Source: Sialis fuliginosa
Taxonomy: Eukaryota; Arthropoda; Insecta; Megaloptera; Sialidae
Reading direction: 5' to 3'
DNA: 64,000 nucleotides
Assembly (NCBI GenBank): GCA_961205875.1
Contig: OY540814.1
Coordinates: 28,836,151-28,900,150, forward strand
Shown: in pieces, positions 10,952 through 23,639 of the stretch
Numbering within the stretch: position 1 is the stretch's first letter
How the letters are laid out: every line of letters begins with the position of its first letter
Notes under the pieces: model-generated
Told to the model about the DNA's origin: nothing
The model's database searches: none
Seen by the model: the letters and a program-made list of their open reading frames with translations, nothing else
Made by a program: the position numbers and the translations under genes

Positions 10952-11344
10952 TCTACACAGCCTGTATAAACCAAACGTTGGCAGGCGACTGGTGCACCAC
11001 ACCGCGTGCAATGAGGAGACACACAAATTACCAATTTAAGTAAGCAATTGTAAAAGTGAGAGATTTAATTATGCACACTATTAATGGGGCGGCAACTTTT
11101 AGACAATACTTTAATTTGAATAACGCGTGGTAATCTACAGTAGTGTTGTTGTAGTCAGTGCCAGTAGCGTCTTTGTAGACTGTATCGTATTTTATAGCGG
11201 GGATTCATTAATTAAATGTACATTTTTATTCGATTATTGATGGGATTATTAACTTTTGCATCGTATGAAATGACGTACTATACAGGGTGTCCCACAAGAA
11301 GGTGTTGAAACTAATCATCTGTCATTTTCAAACGGATACTGTTA

Positions 11345-11880
11345 TTGTAATAAGGGAAGGAGGTCGCGAGGGTCTTTAAGTGCGTGATCCTCTTAAAGAT
11401 AATAGTGTAAGCTACATTTTAAAAAAAAATTGAGTCTGTAGGATCGCGCCAAGCTGAGATATTAACTATTCAATTTACTTCTTTGTTAGCTTATGAGTTT
11501 TTTTTTATATATATATATTTTTTGACCTCATTTTCTATATACAGCCAGATCTTATGAGTTTTAATTTTTTAACAAACAACAGACAAAAACTATGGTTATG
11601 ACTTATCAAATACAAATCCCCTAACCATAAAAATTGTAAGAGTTTAGACTTACACGTGTTTCAATAGCAATGCTATCATCATCAGAGTCTTAAAGACACT
11701 CATTTAATTTGTTTTTAAAAAGGGAAGGAGGTCGCGAGGGTCTTTAAGTGCGTGATCCTCTTAAAGATAATAGTGTAAGCTACATTTAAAAAAAATTGAG
11801 TCTGTAGGATCGCGCCAAGCTGAGATATTAACTATTCAATTTACTTCTTTGTTAGCTTATGAGTTTTAATTTGTTTTTAA
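11345..11880 (+). repeat. Two direct copies of the GATCGCGCCAAGCTGA unit
   Basis: A block with GGGAAGGAGGTCGCGAGGGT, GCGTGATCCTCTTAAAGATA, GTGTAAGCTACATT and GATCGCGCCAAGCTGAGATA occurs near 11353-11500 and again near 11720-11870. It is a diverged relative of the monomer in the tandem array at 25538-26060. Between the copies lies an AT-rich insertion of about 220 bases with an ATCATCATCAGAGTC motif. Confidence 0.75.
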
Positions 11881-12475
11881 AAGGGGAAGGAATGGGATGA
11901 AGAATTTCCGGACATAGGTTGACTCAAAGTTTTTTGTTTGAAAATATATCTTTGATCTACTGTTAAATTTGTTTACACTAGTTGTAAATCACCCTGTATG
12001 TTTTACGTAACTTATTCGAGAAGTAAATACACACTCACAGTGTATAAGATGAATCGTCAAAACTGTTGTTTTCTTGGCAAGACATTATAATATGTATGTC
12101 GCGTATTAAAGGTATAATAGCTTGGGATAACTACCTCGTTCTGTACTCTATTGTTGCTTATTATACATCTTAAATTAAGTTTTAAATGGCCCCAGGTTTT
12201 GACGGTGCGACAAGGAAGGAGTACAATTGCTGCAAACACTGTCAGGTTAATAAATGAGCTTACGGCTACGTTTCTTAAACCATTGTTCTATACGTGTATG
12301 TATATGTACCTACATATGTGGCTGTGTTTGTGTAAATATTGAATGTAGGTACTGATATATTTTAATTAATTTTTGGTATTATTAATAAACGTAGATTTGT
12401 TTGTTGATTGTTGTTAAATATATATTTTATAAACTGCATAAAATGAAAAATTTCTTGCTTTAACGAAATGCGTAA

Positions 12476-12847
12476 GGCGGCTATTACACTATCAAAGAAA
12501 TATGATAAAACTTCTTTGATCAAAGAAATATGACAGTGTAATAAGTCAACTTTTATAATATTTACCTTCATAATATTTTTATGATCATAGTTAATGACAG
12601 TCTCTTATATTTGATCAAAGTTTTTTTACGTCAAAAACAAAATGGCGACTACCAAGTTATCACTGACAGATACAGTTACATCAAAAGGCAACAAAAAAGA
12701 AGAAAAGATCCCTAGATAATATTGAGAAAATATTATCAAATATTTTATGTTTTGTAATAGAACAAAAACTCGTATTTTATCAAAGAAATATGATCAAATC
12801 TTTGTCAAAGATCTTTGACATATTTATTTGATAGTGTAATAACCGCC
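12476..12847 (+). mobile_element. PIF/Harbinger-like MITE, family B copy 1
   Basis: The termini GGCGGCTATTACACTATCAA and ATAGTGTAATAACCGCC are inverted repeats, flanked by TAA on both sides (12473-12475 and 12848-12850). The three-base TWA duplication points to PIF/Harbinger. The 372 bp length is shorter than full copies (about 500 bp) because part of the interior is missing. TTTGATCAAAGAAATATG blocks form secondary inverted repeats near the ends. Confidence 0.85.
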
Positions 12848-14145
12848 TAAAACACTTCTCCTGAATAGACATGATGCCAGTAACAAAGTATCACTGAAAT
12901 TATGATTTTAAATAATGAAATAGGTTAAAAAGATTCTAAAAAATGTATTTATTTTTATATTAAAATGATTTTTGTTAAAATAAAAATACAAAATAAAGCA
13001 ATCCGCCATGTCAGAGTGGATGACGTCACAGCTAAGTAAACATCATTTTTGTTTCATTAATATCTGCACTGTTATTTTGTGATTTTAAATTATCAATTTG
13101 CTCAGTTTTGTGTTACCAAAAGTAAAACCGAGAAACGTTAGCGATGGAACAAGGATTTATTTATACATAGACATGACGTCACAAATGCGCCATGACACCT
13201 GCGAGCGTTTTGGTGTCAAATTCAAAATTAGTTTTAAAAGAGTCAATTTTTGTGATTAAACCTTTATTTTCTGCAGAAATAAGTATTTTTTTTGGAAATA
13301 GGAGACACGTAAGATCATCATCAAGTAAAAAAACTTTACACATATTTTTACCCCCTTAGGGGTTGAATTTCGAAAAATCCTTTCTTTCACGTCAAGACGC
13401 TTCGATTGGCACGCCCAACGAAGTCAATAGCTTTTTTTATTTACGAGATTTCGTACATACACACACACTCAGAAATCTTTCTGAAAATAGTGTAAATATA
13501 CTATAGTGACCTTAAAACATTCAATTATGTTGAAATTTTTGATTTTGATTTTCGGACCGATTACAATTAGATACTTCTAGTTAGGAAGTTAGTAATATTT
13601 GAATATTAAATACTGCAACAATATAATATCCAAACATAAACGACGAATAAAAATTAATTTGAAATTGAATTGGAAACGTAATAACATATTATTGTAAGAG
13701 CAATATCATATAGACATTAAGCATAAGTTGGCTCGTTAATAACTAAACAATACACTCACGTAGAATGGTGAATGTACGCGGAGAGATAGTGAATTCTATT
13801 CCAATAGCTAGAGAGGATTTATAGTTGAGTTAATTAACCAGGTAAATTAAACGGGGATCGTTTCTGGGGATCACCTGGGATACCATTACGTATTAGAGTG
13901 AGCGCAGAACAATTAACAAACCGTCGCAGAGACGTGATACCAACCAGGCTACCGTGCAGTGGCGTTAACAGGAATTTATAATGAGGGGGGGATCGAACAA
14001 CATTTCAATAATATTATTATATACATTTAAATATTGAATATCTTCCAAATAAAATGATATAAGATTCTTAGGCTCGGTAGTATTAAGTAGGACCCACCGT
14101 GCAGTGGCGTTAACAGGAATTTATAACATTTTAATTATATTATTA

Positions 14146-14679
14146 CAGTAAAAGCTCCTTATTCGCGCTTCCTTCATTCGCGTTTTCACTATTCGCGGAT
14201 TAATAAAATGCGACCCAATTCCTATATTCGCGGCTAAAGATTTCTTTATTCGCGGATCTAATCAGGAAACGTGACATTTAATTTGAAAAATCTTAGTGAA
14301 GGTTTAAGAATGGCAAATGAGCTTTGTGATTTCTTTATGAAAATTGATCCGTCTATGGAACGAAGTCTTATTTTTAAGAGGCAAATTGCTAATGCCACTG
14401 CTGAATATCAGTCTGAATTGAAGGAGCTTATAAAAACTGCCAAGAAAGAAAAAATTACAAAATTCTTTAAACCATTGCCTAAGCCTGAAGATAATAATTA
14501 ATCAATATGGTCAAAAACTTCAATTAAATTGATTTTTTTATATTGTATTTGTTTATTTATTTTGTCACCTAGGAACGTATCCCCTATAATCCCATATAAA
14601 TTACCATTCCGTATTCACGGTTTCTGTATTCGCGGCATATTTATGGAACATATACCCCGCGAATAAAGAGCTTTTACTG
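14146..14679 (+). mobile_element. pogo/Tigger-like MITE copy 2
   Basis: The element is 534 bp with termini CAGTAAAAGCTCCTTATTCG and CGAATAAAGAGCTTTTACTG, flanked by TA (14144-14145 and 14680-14681). It is the same length as the copy at 3945-4478 and differs by scattered substitutions, which implies recent movement. It sits inside one unit of a tandem array and has no duplicated host sequence beyond TA. Confidence 0.9.
14271..14501 (+). pseudogene. Tigger-type transposase C-terminal remnant (copy 2)
   Basis: The open frame again covers 76 codons from a GTG, with ATG only at codon 14 and a stop in frame just upstream. The order is an amphipathic GLRMANELCDFFMKIDPSME segment, an RSLIFKRQIANATAEYQSEL helix and the KEKITKFFKP tail. 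Relative to copy 1 it has D for Y, I for F and K for Q. The last change removes the glutamine of the PCNA-box-like motif. The frame is preserved, but near identity of the two elements means that alone is not evidence of selection. Confidence 0.6.
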
Positions 14680-15029
14680 TACATACATTTAAATATTGAA
14701 TATCTTCCAAATAAAATGATATAAGATTCATAGGCTCGGTGGTATTAAGTAGGACCCACCGTGCAGTGACGTTAATAGGAATTTATAATGAGAGGGGGGC
14801 CGAATAACATTTCAATAATATTATTATATACATTTAAATATTGATTATCTTCCAAATAAAATGATATAAGATTCATAGGCTCGGTAGTATTAAGTAGGAC
14901 CCATCGTGCAGTGGCGTTAACAGGAATTTATAATGAGGGGGGTCGAATAACATTTCAATTATATTATTATATACATTTAAATATTGAATATCTTCCAAAT
15001 AAAATGATATAAGATTCTTAGATAGAGGT

Positions 15030-15782
15030 TACACGATCAGTCTAGTATGTCTGTCTGTCTGTCCGTTAGTGACCTTATCACTCGAGAACCACTTATCCGA
15101 TTTACGTGGTTTCTTTTTTAATTCATAGGTACATTCTCTGGCCAGGTTATAGGCTATATTTTGTTACGTTAGGTAAGATAACAACTAAGCAGTGACGATA
15201 ATAGTAAATCAAGTCGGAAAAAATGTTTTGTAATACGCTGCCTAAACCGTTCAATATAGAACAAAATAATGTATTGAATTGTGTAGAATCAAAAGTTCTA
15301 CAATAATGTCCGCCACACAATATGTATTACTTTTATATTTAAGCCACAATTACTGCTTTTATGTTACAAAGAAAACATAAAATATTTGGGTTGTGTTTAC
15401 ATGGACTTATGACCTGCAAAACATTAATCCTTATCGAAATAAATGATTTCATCGTCATAAGTACTTAATGTAGATATAATTTGCCATTTACAGCATCCAA
15501 TTTGGTCGTATAGTTTAGAAAATATCGAAATATATGTTGTACGGGAACATATTATTTGTGCGATTGTCAATTGTTTATTTTGTTTTCAACAATTAACTTT
15601 TAAATTTAAATAGAACAAAAATTATTTTTACTTTTTGTTCTGATTCGCTTTTGTTAGGTAGGTAATTTAAGTGTTTGGTTTTTATTAGAAAAATAACTAA
15701 TCGTGTTTGTATTTAATTCAACTCTATTTTTCTAAACCCTAAACAATAATTTCATAGTCCACGCGGGCCCAGCTAGTATCAT
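15030..15782 (+). mobile_element. Microsatellite-associated repeat ending in CTAG
   Basis: It starts near a TGTCTGTCTGTCTGTCCG microsatellite, followed by TATCACTCGAGAACCACTTA and TTTTGTTACGTTAGGTA. It ends near CACGCGGGCCCAGCTAGT at about 15763-15779, the short GC hairpin plus CTAG end typical of Helitron-type elements. Fragments of the same element are near 23640-23835, 29740-29870 (inverted) and 46130-46500. Confidence 0.55.
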
Positions 15783-16601
15783 TATAAATAGAGAAATCTT
15801 ATTTGTAAGCTACGTCACTGCATTTAACTCCCTCGTTGTCGTCTCAACCTGATTAGTTTATTGTTAATTAATTGCTCCACCTCGACAATAGTTCTGTGTA
15901 GTATGGATTACTCTCTATATACAGAATGTCTTCAAAGTCCTGCTGTATCTATAAAGCCGTTCTTGCTCAATCAACTGTATTTGCTGGTTAAGACTGTTTT
16001 GGAGATTCTGTAATCCTTTATTAACTCATTAACTGTTATGGGAAGCGCTACTCGATGGAATGCACTCAATTGGGAATTCTATTACAATAAGATTACTAAC
16101 AAACATCACTGTATTATGTTTTACTTGAAAATTAATTAGTTTAAACATAAAATGTTATTTTTCTGTATTCTTTATTTTAATTACTTCTGAAGCAGTCATA
16201 ACAGACAAATTATTATTCAAAATTAAGGTACTGGCAAGCGCGGATCTAGGTTTACAATTTGGGGGGGTCATGGACTGTGAAATGGACAAAAAAGTTATTT
16301 TAGTGTATTTAATAAGTATTTTTCTATTTAATTTACTTAATTTTCTGAATCTAAAATCAGACTAGGTATGAAGAAATTAATTTTTAAAATATTTTTAATG
16401 AAAAATGATTTTCAAATAGGTTTTTTGAGAAAGGGGGGTGCATAACTAACATTCCACCTCGGGTATCAACCTTCCTTAGGTACATACCCACAATGTATCT
16501 ATGTGAAATGTTTAATTAGTATCGTTAAAATAACCTGTTATAAGTATCAACGTTTGACATTTAAATCGCATAATTTGTAAAATGGAGACATGCATTATAT
16601 A

Positions 16602-16971
16602 CAGTGTATTCCAAGTTGATTAAGACATAGGAAATTTAACATGGGAGCGATTAGAAATGTTGTAGTAACCTTTGATCAAATTTAACAATGTGTGATTGGT
16701 GCATTTTGAAATGCCGCCATAAAATTCATTAAAATAGTATTTTGTTTTCAAAATATCTGCCAAAAAATATTATAATTTTATCTAGGATGCTTACTTTAAT
16801 TTCATTAATGTATTTTATTGTTGAAAACAAAATACTGTTGTTTAATTTAAAATTTATCAGTTAGTTTCGAGGAGGCATTTCAAAATGCACCAATCACACA
16901 TCGTTAAATTTGACCAAAGGTTATTACAACATGTTAAATTTCCTATGTCTCAATCAACTTGGAATACACTG
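16602..16971. mobile_element. 370 bp MITE with long inverted termini, TA duplication
   Basis: CAGTGTATTCCAAGTTGATT at the left pairs with the inverted AATCAACTTGGAATACACTG at the right, and the arms continue for well over 100 bases, including GATTGGTGCATTTTGAAATG and its complement. TA flanks each side (16600-16601 and 16972-16973). This fits a Tc1/mariner-type non-autonomous element. It encodes nothing. Confidence 0.85.
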
Positions 16972-16984
16972 TATGTATATTATA

Positions 16985-17960
16985 TGTATGTGATGCACAC
17001 ATTTATATACCGAACAGAAGAAGTAAGAGTTTAAAGGCAACGTCACGTTCTGTAGCTCGAGTACATCAATAACATTAAGTGTGTTTTGTACAAACACACA
17101 TACATACAAACATACAAGCATAACCTAAGAAGACCACAATACTTATTATCATAAATATATTTTCACTTGTGTGTAAATTTCGCAGCTCGCATGCCGGCTT
17201 TTTTACGACGTGTTGTTACCTATAAAAAACACCTATTCTTCCGTTTTCGTGTAGTTGTTCGGTTGTTTTTCATCTTTTTATTGTGATACCCCCCCTCTCC
17301 CCCCGCCGCTATCTAGAGTATAATGGCGATGTTTTTCTTGCTCTTCTGACGCGGGGGATTCAAATTGATGCGTTGAGTGATGGTTTTATATCTCTGTCAG
17401 CGGAATGGGGGTTATGAATATCTATGTTTTGTTAGTTCAACTACATTCGCTTGGATTTTTTCTGACCTGTTGACTTGAAGCCAGCTTTTAGTGAAAGTAT
17501 GTTTTTTAATGTATTTTATTGTTCAGCCTATTTGTGAATAATGTATATATGTTAGATATTATCAATAGAACAGCGTCTTATTTTTTTCTCGATATAACAA
17601 AAAACTATTATGACTGGAAAATAAAAAGATTTTCTTGAAATGCTCTTAATATATGATACTGTAAATGTACATGTTATGGAGAAATATTGTAATTGCTTGA
17701 TATCAGAATTAATCGACGGTTTCAATTTCTTGACAATACGTATGTTCTCAAAGCGATTGTTAGTTGTAATGAATGGCCTGGATATAGAAAATATAATAAT
17801 TCAGAAAGTATTTACGATTGTATCCGGATAATAATCTATCGAGGAATTGAAACCATATTTATTTATTTAAATATATACTCGCTGTTGTTACCCACGTAGA
17901 ATTTGTGCATTATATATATACTTTTTGAACAAAAGTTTTATCTCCAAGTCAAAACATGAC
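16985..17960. other. Intergenic, no gene seen
   Basis: A C-rich tract (near 17287-17308) sits in a slightly GC-richer patch around 17180-17420. The overlapping short frames between 17640 and 17900 are AT-rich, lack any domain and have no splice context, so I do not call them. No terminal repeats were found. Confidence 0.4.
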
Positions 17961-17963
17961 TAA

Positions 17964-18472
17964 GGCGGCTATTACACTATCAAATAAATATGTCAAAGAT
18001 CTTTGACAAAAATTTGATCATATTTCTTTGATAAAATACGAGATTTTGTTCTATTACACTACATAAAATATTTGATAATATTTTCTCAATATTATCTAGG
18101 GATATTTTTTTCTTTTTTGGTGCCTTTTGAATATCAGTGCGTGGATGTTCGTCAATTGACGTGATCGAGGTTTGAATTTACAACCGTGTATTGTGGTTTT
18201 TATAATCAATAAGAAGATTATCATATAATACTGGATTTTGTTGATATTCATATATTAATAATTATATAACTGTAACTGTCAGTGATAACTTGGTAGTCGC
18301 CATTTTGTTTTTGACGTCAAAAAACTTTGATCAAATATAAGAGACTGTCATTAACTATGATCATAGAAATATTATGAAGGTAAATATTATAAAAGTTGAC
18401 TTATTATTACACTGTCATATTTCTTTGATCAAAGAAATTTTATCATATTTCTTTGATAGTGTAATAGCCGCC
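17964..18472 (-). mobile_element. PIF/Harbinger-like MITE, family B copy 2
   Basis: The termini GGCGGCTATTACACTATCAA and CTTTGATAGTGTAATAGCCG-CC are flanked by TAA (17961-17963 and 18473-18475). The interior, including GTAGTCGCCATTTTG, is inverted relative to copies at 12476, 30505 and 42383. At 509 bp it appears full length. Confidence 0.87.
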
Positions 18473-18569
18473 TAACTTGTAATGAACAAGTCAAACAACT
18501 GGATTATTGAACAAATTCATTTATTTATTGTTTATTCAATAACATGAAATTAATGAAATGGATGAGCCT

Positions 18570-18615
18570 GCAGATTCGCGGCGCCCCTGTAAAGACACTT
18601 TGGGAACCACTGCCA
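18570..18615. mobile_element. hAT-like terminal remnant
   Basis: GCGGCGCCCCTGTAAAGACA followed by CTTTGGGAACCACTG resembles the right end of hAT elements that begin CAGTGGTTCCCAAA when read on the other strand. No partner terminus is found nearby, so only one end appears to survive. Confidence 0.35.
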
Positions 18616-19229
18616 TAGACGATACAATACGACTAAAAAAGGGAATGAGAATTTTAATTTGAAAACTAAAATCAAGAATTTAAAATTATACTAACAATCA
18701 ATAAAATCACTCCAATAAAAATAATTTTTACTGATACGGAAATCTTTAAAAATATGATATCAGCGTCTCTATTTTTATATTAAAGTTGTACTACTATATC
18801 TATCAGAAAACAGTTAATAATTTTGTCCAGATATCAATAGATTCCTTTATCAAAAATAATAATGCCGTTATACAGAGATGAACAAACGACAAGATATATA
18901 AAATGTATACAATATATATTTGCCAATATCGTAAAATCAAATCCCATAAACGCAATAATAATATCTCCTCGTCATCATATTTATCATAAACGTTGTTCTA
19001 AGGACATGTCCGGGTGGACAATGATATTCAAGAGCGGATCCAAAGGGGGCTAGAACAGGGGTAATTATTTTTCAGCAATGAAAAATTTTTTATCGTCAAA
19101 AATTATATCAATTTTGATCAAATCGAAAGAAAGGTTTGTAGAAAAGACTTTTTTCTCTTCAATTTTTTTTTTGTATCGCTATACAACAATTATTTATTTA
19201 CGTCCGATTGGTATAAATTTTCTATAATT

Positions 19230-19760
19230 TTTTGTTATTTTTCGATGATAGAAAATTTATTTTCAGTATACAAAAATTCGTAAAAAGACAAAGTTTTATG
19301 TGGGGTAGTATTATTATAATTGAGATTTACCCCCCTCCCTCCCTAAAAAATAATGTCTACTTTGAGACATATGTACAAGTACCTAATTTATTAAATGTTG
19401 CCAAAAGAATTTTGGCTTCAAAATTGATATATATTAGCTATATTTTTTTGCAATATTTTGACATAGTTTTGTGTGTGATTGTATTATTATAATTAAGTTC
19501 TACCCCCCCCCCCCACCCTCCAAATCTCTTCCTTGAGACTGTGATAAAAAAGTTAACCCCCCCCCCCCCCCTAATAATTAATGTTGTATACGCAAATACC
19601 AAAAATTTCGTAAAAAACATAATTTTACGTTAGGTTGTATTATTAGAAAGAACTAAGTTCTACCCCGCCCCCCTCCAAATAATCTCTTGAGAATATGATA
19701 AAAAATGTAAATGCCACCTCTCCCTCCCCTAAATATTAATGTTGTATGCGCGCTTGATGT
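19230..19760. repeat. Degenerate tandem repeat with C tracts
   Basis: Blocks of ATTCGTAAAAAGACAAAGTT-type sequence, TATTATTATAATTRAGTT, a C-rich tract and AATATTAATGTTGTATRCGC recur about three times with irregular spacing. Pure C runs lie near 19503-19517 and 19558-19571. The open frames crossing these tracts are not genes. Confidence 0.55.
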
Positions 19761-20039
19761 TAGTACGTCTTTTGTCCCACTTACTAATTCCGCGTGGTCT
19801 TGTTTTCAATCAGAACCCCACAAAATTTTTATTGTCGCATTAATTTGGTAGAGGCAACAAAACCTAATAGGCGCTGTTGTGTTGGTATAGAAGAAAATGT
19901 TGTGACCGACATTGATACAATCAGTTGTAGCAGAATTTTTGCAGGAAATGACTGCGTGGTTCATCTTGTAAACTATTAATTTAGGGGGCAGTGGAATTTA
20001 CCCCCGTTCCCGGATTGGGGTATGGGGAAAATTGTAACA

Positions 20040-20350
20040 GTGGCGGATGTCCCTCATGTAATTTGAATGGTATTTTTTTGTGGGAATAGTATCAAATCTT
20101 CTATATAAAATTTAGGGTGTTTTTTTTATTTTTATTTTTTCGGTCCCGCAGGCCTGTTTTAGCTTTGGATCAAAAGTTAATTGTCCCAAAATTTCAGACT
20201 CATAAATCAAACCTGTGGACGGCGCAAACCATTTGATTAACATGGAAAAAATTACTTTTTTATTTATGCGTGAATATCTCGTTGAAAAATTTATTTATTT
20301 TAATTTCTTACAGCAGCATATCATAGAGAATTAAATTTCTTACAAAAAAT
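20040..20350 (+). repeat. Dispersed repeat shared with 41908-42330
   Basis: The part with GGTCCCGCAGGCCTGTTTTA, GATCAAAAGTTAATTGTCCC and GCAAACCATTTGATTAACAT has an inverted relative near 42140-42320. The part with ATTTCTTACAGCAGCATATC has a direct relative near 41925-41960. The two segments therefore changed relative orientation between loci, and each copy may be a composite. Confidence 0.6.
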
Positions 20351-20499
20351 ATCGAATATTTTAAAATATATGTTCGTTTAAACATTATCATAAAAAGTAC
20401 AATCCAATTTTTATAATAATTTCTTAAAATTTATTGGATTTATGAATTTAGCACTTATTTAATGTTACACACCCATTTTCTTTATCTAATAAATTTTTC

Positions 20500-20625
20500 G
20501 GGATACAAAGTAGCCTATGTCCTTTCTCAGGATGCAAGCTATCTCCCTGCCAAATTTCATCAAAATCGGTTCAGCGGTTTAGCTGTAAAAAGGTAACAAA
20601 AAGACACTTTCGCATTTATATGTAT
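20500..20625 (-). mobile_element. Helitron-like repeat fragment, inverted
   Basis: GGATGCAAGCTATCTCCCTG, CAAAATCGGTTCAGCGGTTT and AAAAAGGTAACAAAAAGACA, then TTTCGCATTTATA, match the family described at 3118-3250. No termini are preserved. Confidence 0.6.
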
Positions 20626-20989
20626 TTCATGTTATCCAAATTCCAAATCGAGAAAATACTGAATATTTTCATACAAAGGAACTATTTAATTAAATATGTA
20701 TGTGTTCGTAATCAGAAAGTCAGGAAAGTAAATAAAATATACACATATGTATAATGTATGTATATGTTTTCAATTTAATACAAAACTCTAGATATCCGTA
20801 TAACAGGAACAATAAAATAATATTGCTTACAAAACGTATACCGAAAATAATAATAACAAAATCAGGAACACATATAACCTACACACAGATATCAACAAAA
20901 GATGTTTTGAGAATTTTTTATACGATAGTTAGTGTTTTGTTTTTTTTTTTTGCAATCATCCACCACTGAGATCCTTGTATTGTTTTATT

Positions 20990-22780
20990 TCCATGACTCT
21001 ATTTCTTAAGCCCCAACCTTTTCATTGGCGGCGGCACCAGCATACGAATGTTTTCAAGATCGTTGATATTCATGGCTTACGTAAAAGAGAGAGGGTGAAT
21101 TAATTTAATATTTAATTAAATCCAGTTGTCCTTGTTTCGCTTGTATTGTTACCCTATTTGTCCACTTGCACAAACTGAGATTTTGTTCTTTTTATTGCAT
21201 GAGTGTCTTAAAAAAGAATGACTCGAAATCAGACCAACATCAATGGCTCGACTGCCCGTGAATTCATTATGCCTGTTGTAAACCAACAAATAAATTGCCT
21301 TGTCTATTTCACAAGCGAATACTTTTTTTTTGTTAAATAATATCACTTTTGCGAGTTGTTTTCAGAAATTATTTTCACTGAAATGGAGGTCATTTGATAT
21401 TTCCTTCTAGTATTGCATCTATACAATTATTGTACAAGTGATTTAAGAAAATACAAACGTATTATTTTTTATATGACATCAGTTTGTCTTATTTAAGAAA
21501 ATTAAATAAGGCAGAATTTTTTCTTCATATATTTTTTTTTATTATTTGTTACCCCTTTAAAAAAAATAATTTGGATGAAATAGAAAGAAATTATGAATTA
21601 TTATTAAAAATAATGATCAATTAATAAAAATAGTGATTGATAAAACGATAGTTATTGATTTTAAATGATCATTCATATAAAAATGTTCTTTTGTACAGTA
21701 ATTTATGATTTAATATTTATATGAGTTAATATTTCCATGAAAAATTGAATTTAATGTATGAAATTTTACTAAAAATATTGAATTTTAAATTCCTTTTAGG
21801 TATGTTTATTTTATAGAAAATGCCGTGAAAATTTTAATTTTCAAATCGCAAATCTGTATCTTAAACCGTTTCTTGAGATATGCCCTCTTTAAGTTTTATT
21901 TTTTTTCAAAATTTTGGAGAGAAATAGTTGACACGCTGATTTCAAATCCGTTAACTAAAATGAATTCCGACTACCCCTTCAAAAGTTAAGGCCATTTTTC
22001 ACCAAAATTTTGATAAAATCTCGAGAATGGTTTGAGATACAGACCTGCAATTTGAAAATTTAAACTTTTCACGCAATTGTCTATAAAATAAATATACTTT
22101 TAACGAAATTGAAAATACAAAATTTTGGGGTTTCTCTATTTATTTTTTTTTCGAAATTTCGGAAAATAATGCTTGTAACTTTTGATTGTTAATCAAACCC
22201 TGTATAAGGCTAGAGTCGTAAAATAACAAAAAAACTATTTTAATTTTATAATTATACTTATATAAAATTAAAATTAAATCTACATTCAGATTAACAAATA
22301 ATAATTATAAAGCGACGATTTAAAATTCCAAAACTACTAATTTGAAGAAGTAAGAATAAGAAAAAGAAGAAGTATGAATACATGTACATTTTATACAATA
22401 CAAAGTTTCAAACAATAATCATATTAATTAATATGAAAAATGTATCTCTATTGTTCACGTAGACTCGACACTTTTGATACAAATAAAAAAAACTTTCAAA
22501 AACAACATTACTTATATAGTTTTCATTGTAAGATGACATTAACAAAACTGTTATTAAAATTAAAAACTTAAATAAAAATAAGACAATTGTTTTCGTCATA
22601 TAATTATAGTAACTCTTCATTAATTAATTATAAAAATAACAAATTAGTTTCTTTTTCACAAGTTAGCATTAAGTAAGAGGGACACATTTCAAATTAACGC
22701 AGTGGCACCACTTCATTACGTAAATAAGGAATGCAAAAAAGAAAAATTATAAATTTATATCAATTTTAAAAGCCCCTACG
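20990..22780. other. Intergenic, mostly unclassified AT-rich DNA
   Basis: The stretch near 21780-22130 contains GTATGTTTATTTTATAGAAA, AATGCCGTGAAAA and TTTGAGATACAGACCTGC blocks. These are diverged arms of the palindrome family best seen at 5170-5892. The rest shows no gene, no tandem array and no clear terminal repeats. Confidence 0.45.
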
Positions 22781-22788
22781 GGCCGTAA

Positions 22789-22998
22789 TAAATTTTTTTG
22801 ACAAAATCTAATTCATGACTTTTATAGATCATACTTTTTTCTTCAATTTGATTTTTTTTTGTATCGCTGTATGACCATTTTTGACCGAGTTATGATTTTA
22901 TTTTGATAGCAAATAACTTGGTAAAAAAATATAGTGATACAAAAAAAGCAAATTGAAGAGAAAAGTCTGATCTAGATTTTGTCAAAAAAATTTATCAC
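22789..22998. repeat. Inverted repeat, about 210 bp
   Basis: AATAAATTTTTTTGACAAAA with TCTTCAATTTGATTTTTTTT at the left pairs with AAAGCAAATTGAAGAGAAAA and GATTTTGTCAAAAAAATTTA at the right, around an axis near 22893. A single arm of related sequence lies near 19090-19180. Confidence 0.65.
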
Positions 22999-23639
22999 TG
23001 CCCTTGGCTTTCAAAAATTTTCAAATTCATTTCCAACTTTCAAAAATACGCAAAAAAAAACATTTAAGTTAAGAATAAACGATTTTTTATGGATATGTGT
23101 TATCCAATTACTTCCAAAGCAATTAACTCAGTTTTTTATGTTTGTTATCATAACATAAAAAATACCTATACGAAATTTTTTTAAATAAATATGAAACTAA
23201 GCCTCCCTTTTTTGTCTGTGTTGATCCGTCACTGCTTTTTATAAGACCGCGCAAAGTAGACGTGGAATAACAGAATTAGTCGCAAATAGCGTCTTATCTC
23301 ATGCCTCACAAAGGAGACAAATTAGTCTTTGCAATGATATAATACAATTCTTTTGTTATTTAAAATTTTGACGTGGCGACAATTAATTTATCTGCCCCGG
23401 TATATGCGTTAAACCCTACTTCATACTCCATCTATCTTTTCTACAAGAGCTTCTGCTGTCTTTTCCATTCTAGGTAACATAAATAAAATAAGTAACTGTA
23501 GCGAGAAAAATTATTAAATAATTTTTGCATATCATTTCACTATTATTTGTAAGACAATAGATTATACGTTGCAAGATTGGATTAGTTGAGAAAACGAAGC
23601 GAAATTACATGGTTTTATGAGTTTTATATATAATCCATC

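Larger units (their letters stand above)
13951..15021 (+). repeat. Four-unit tandem array (about 145 bp), interrupted
   Basis: Units begin ACCGTGCAGTGGCGTTAACA at 13951, 14096, 14758 and 14903 (first base or two varies). The first and third units are 145 bases. Each contains TCTTCCAAATAAAATGATAT and ends GGCTCGGTAGTATTAAGTAG with GACCC. Unit 2 is split by the Tigger-like element at 14146-14679, so the array predates that insertion. Confidence 0.88.

Noticed and set aside
10141..11996. CAGGGTGATT and AATCACCCTG as ends of one 1.86 kb element
   Set aside because: The span would cross the right end of the well-supported hAT element at 10951 and the similarity is only about ten bases.
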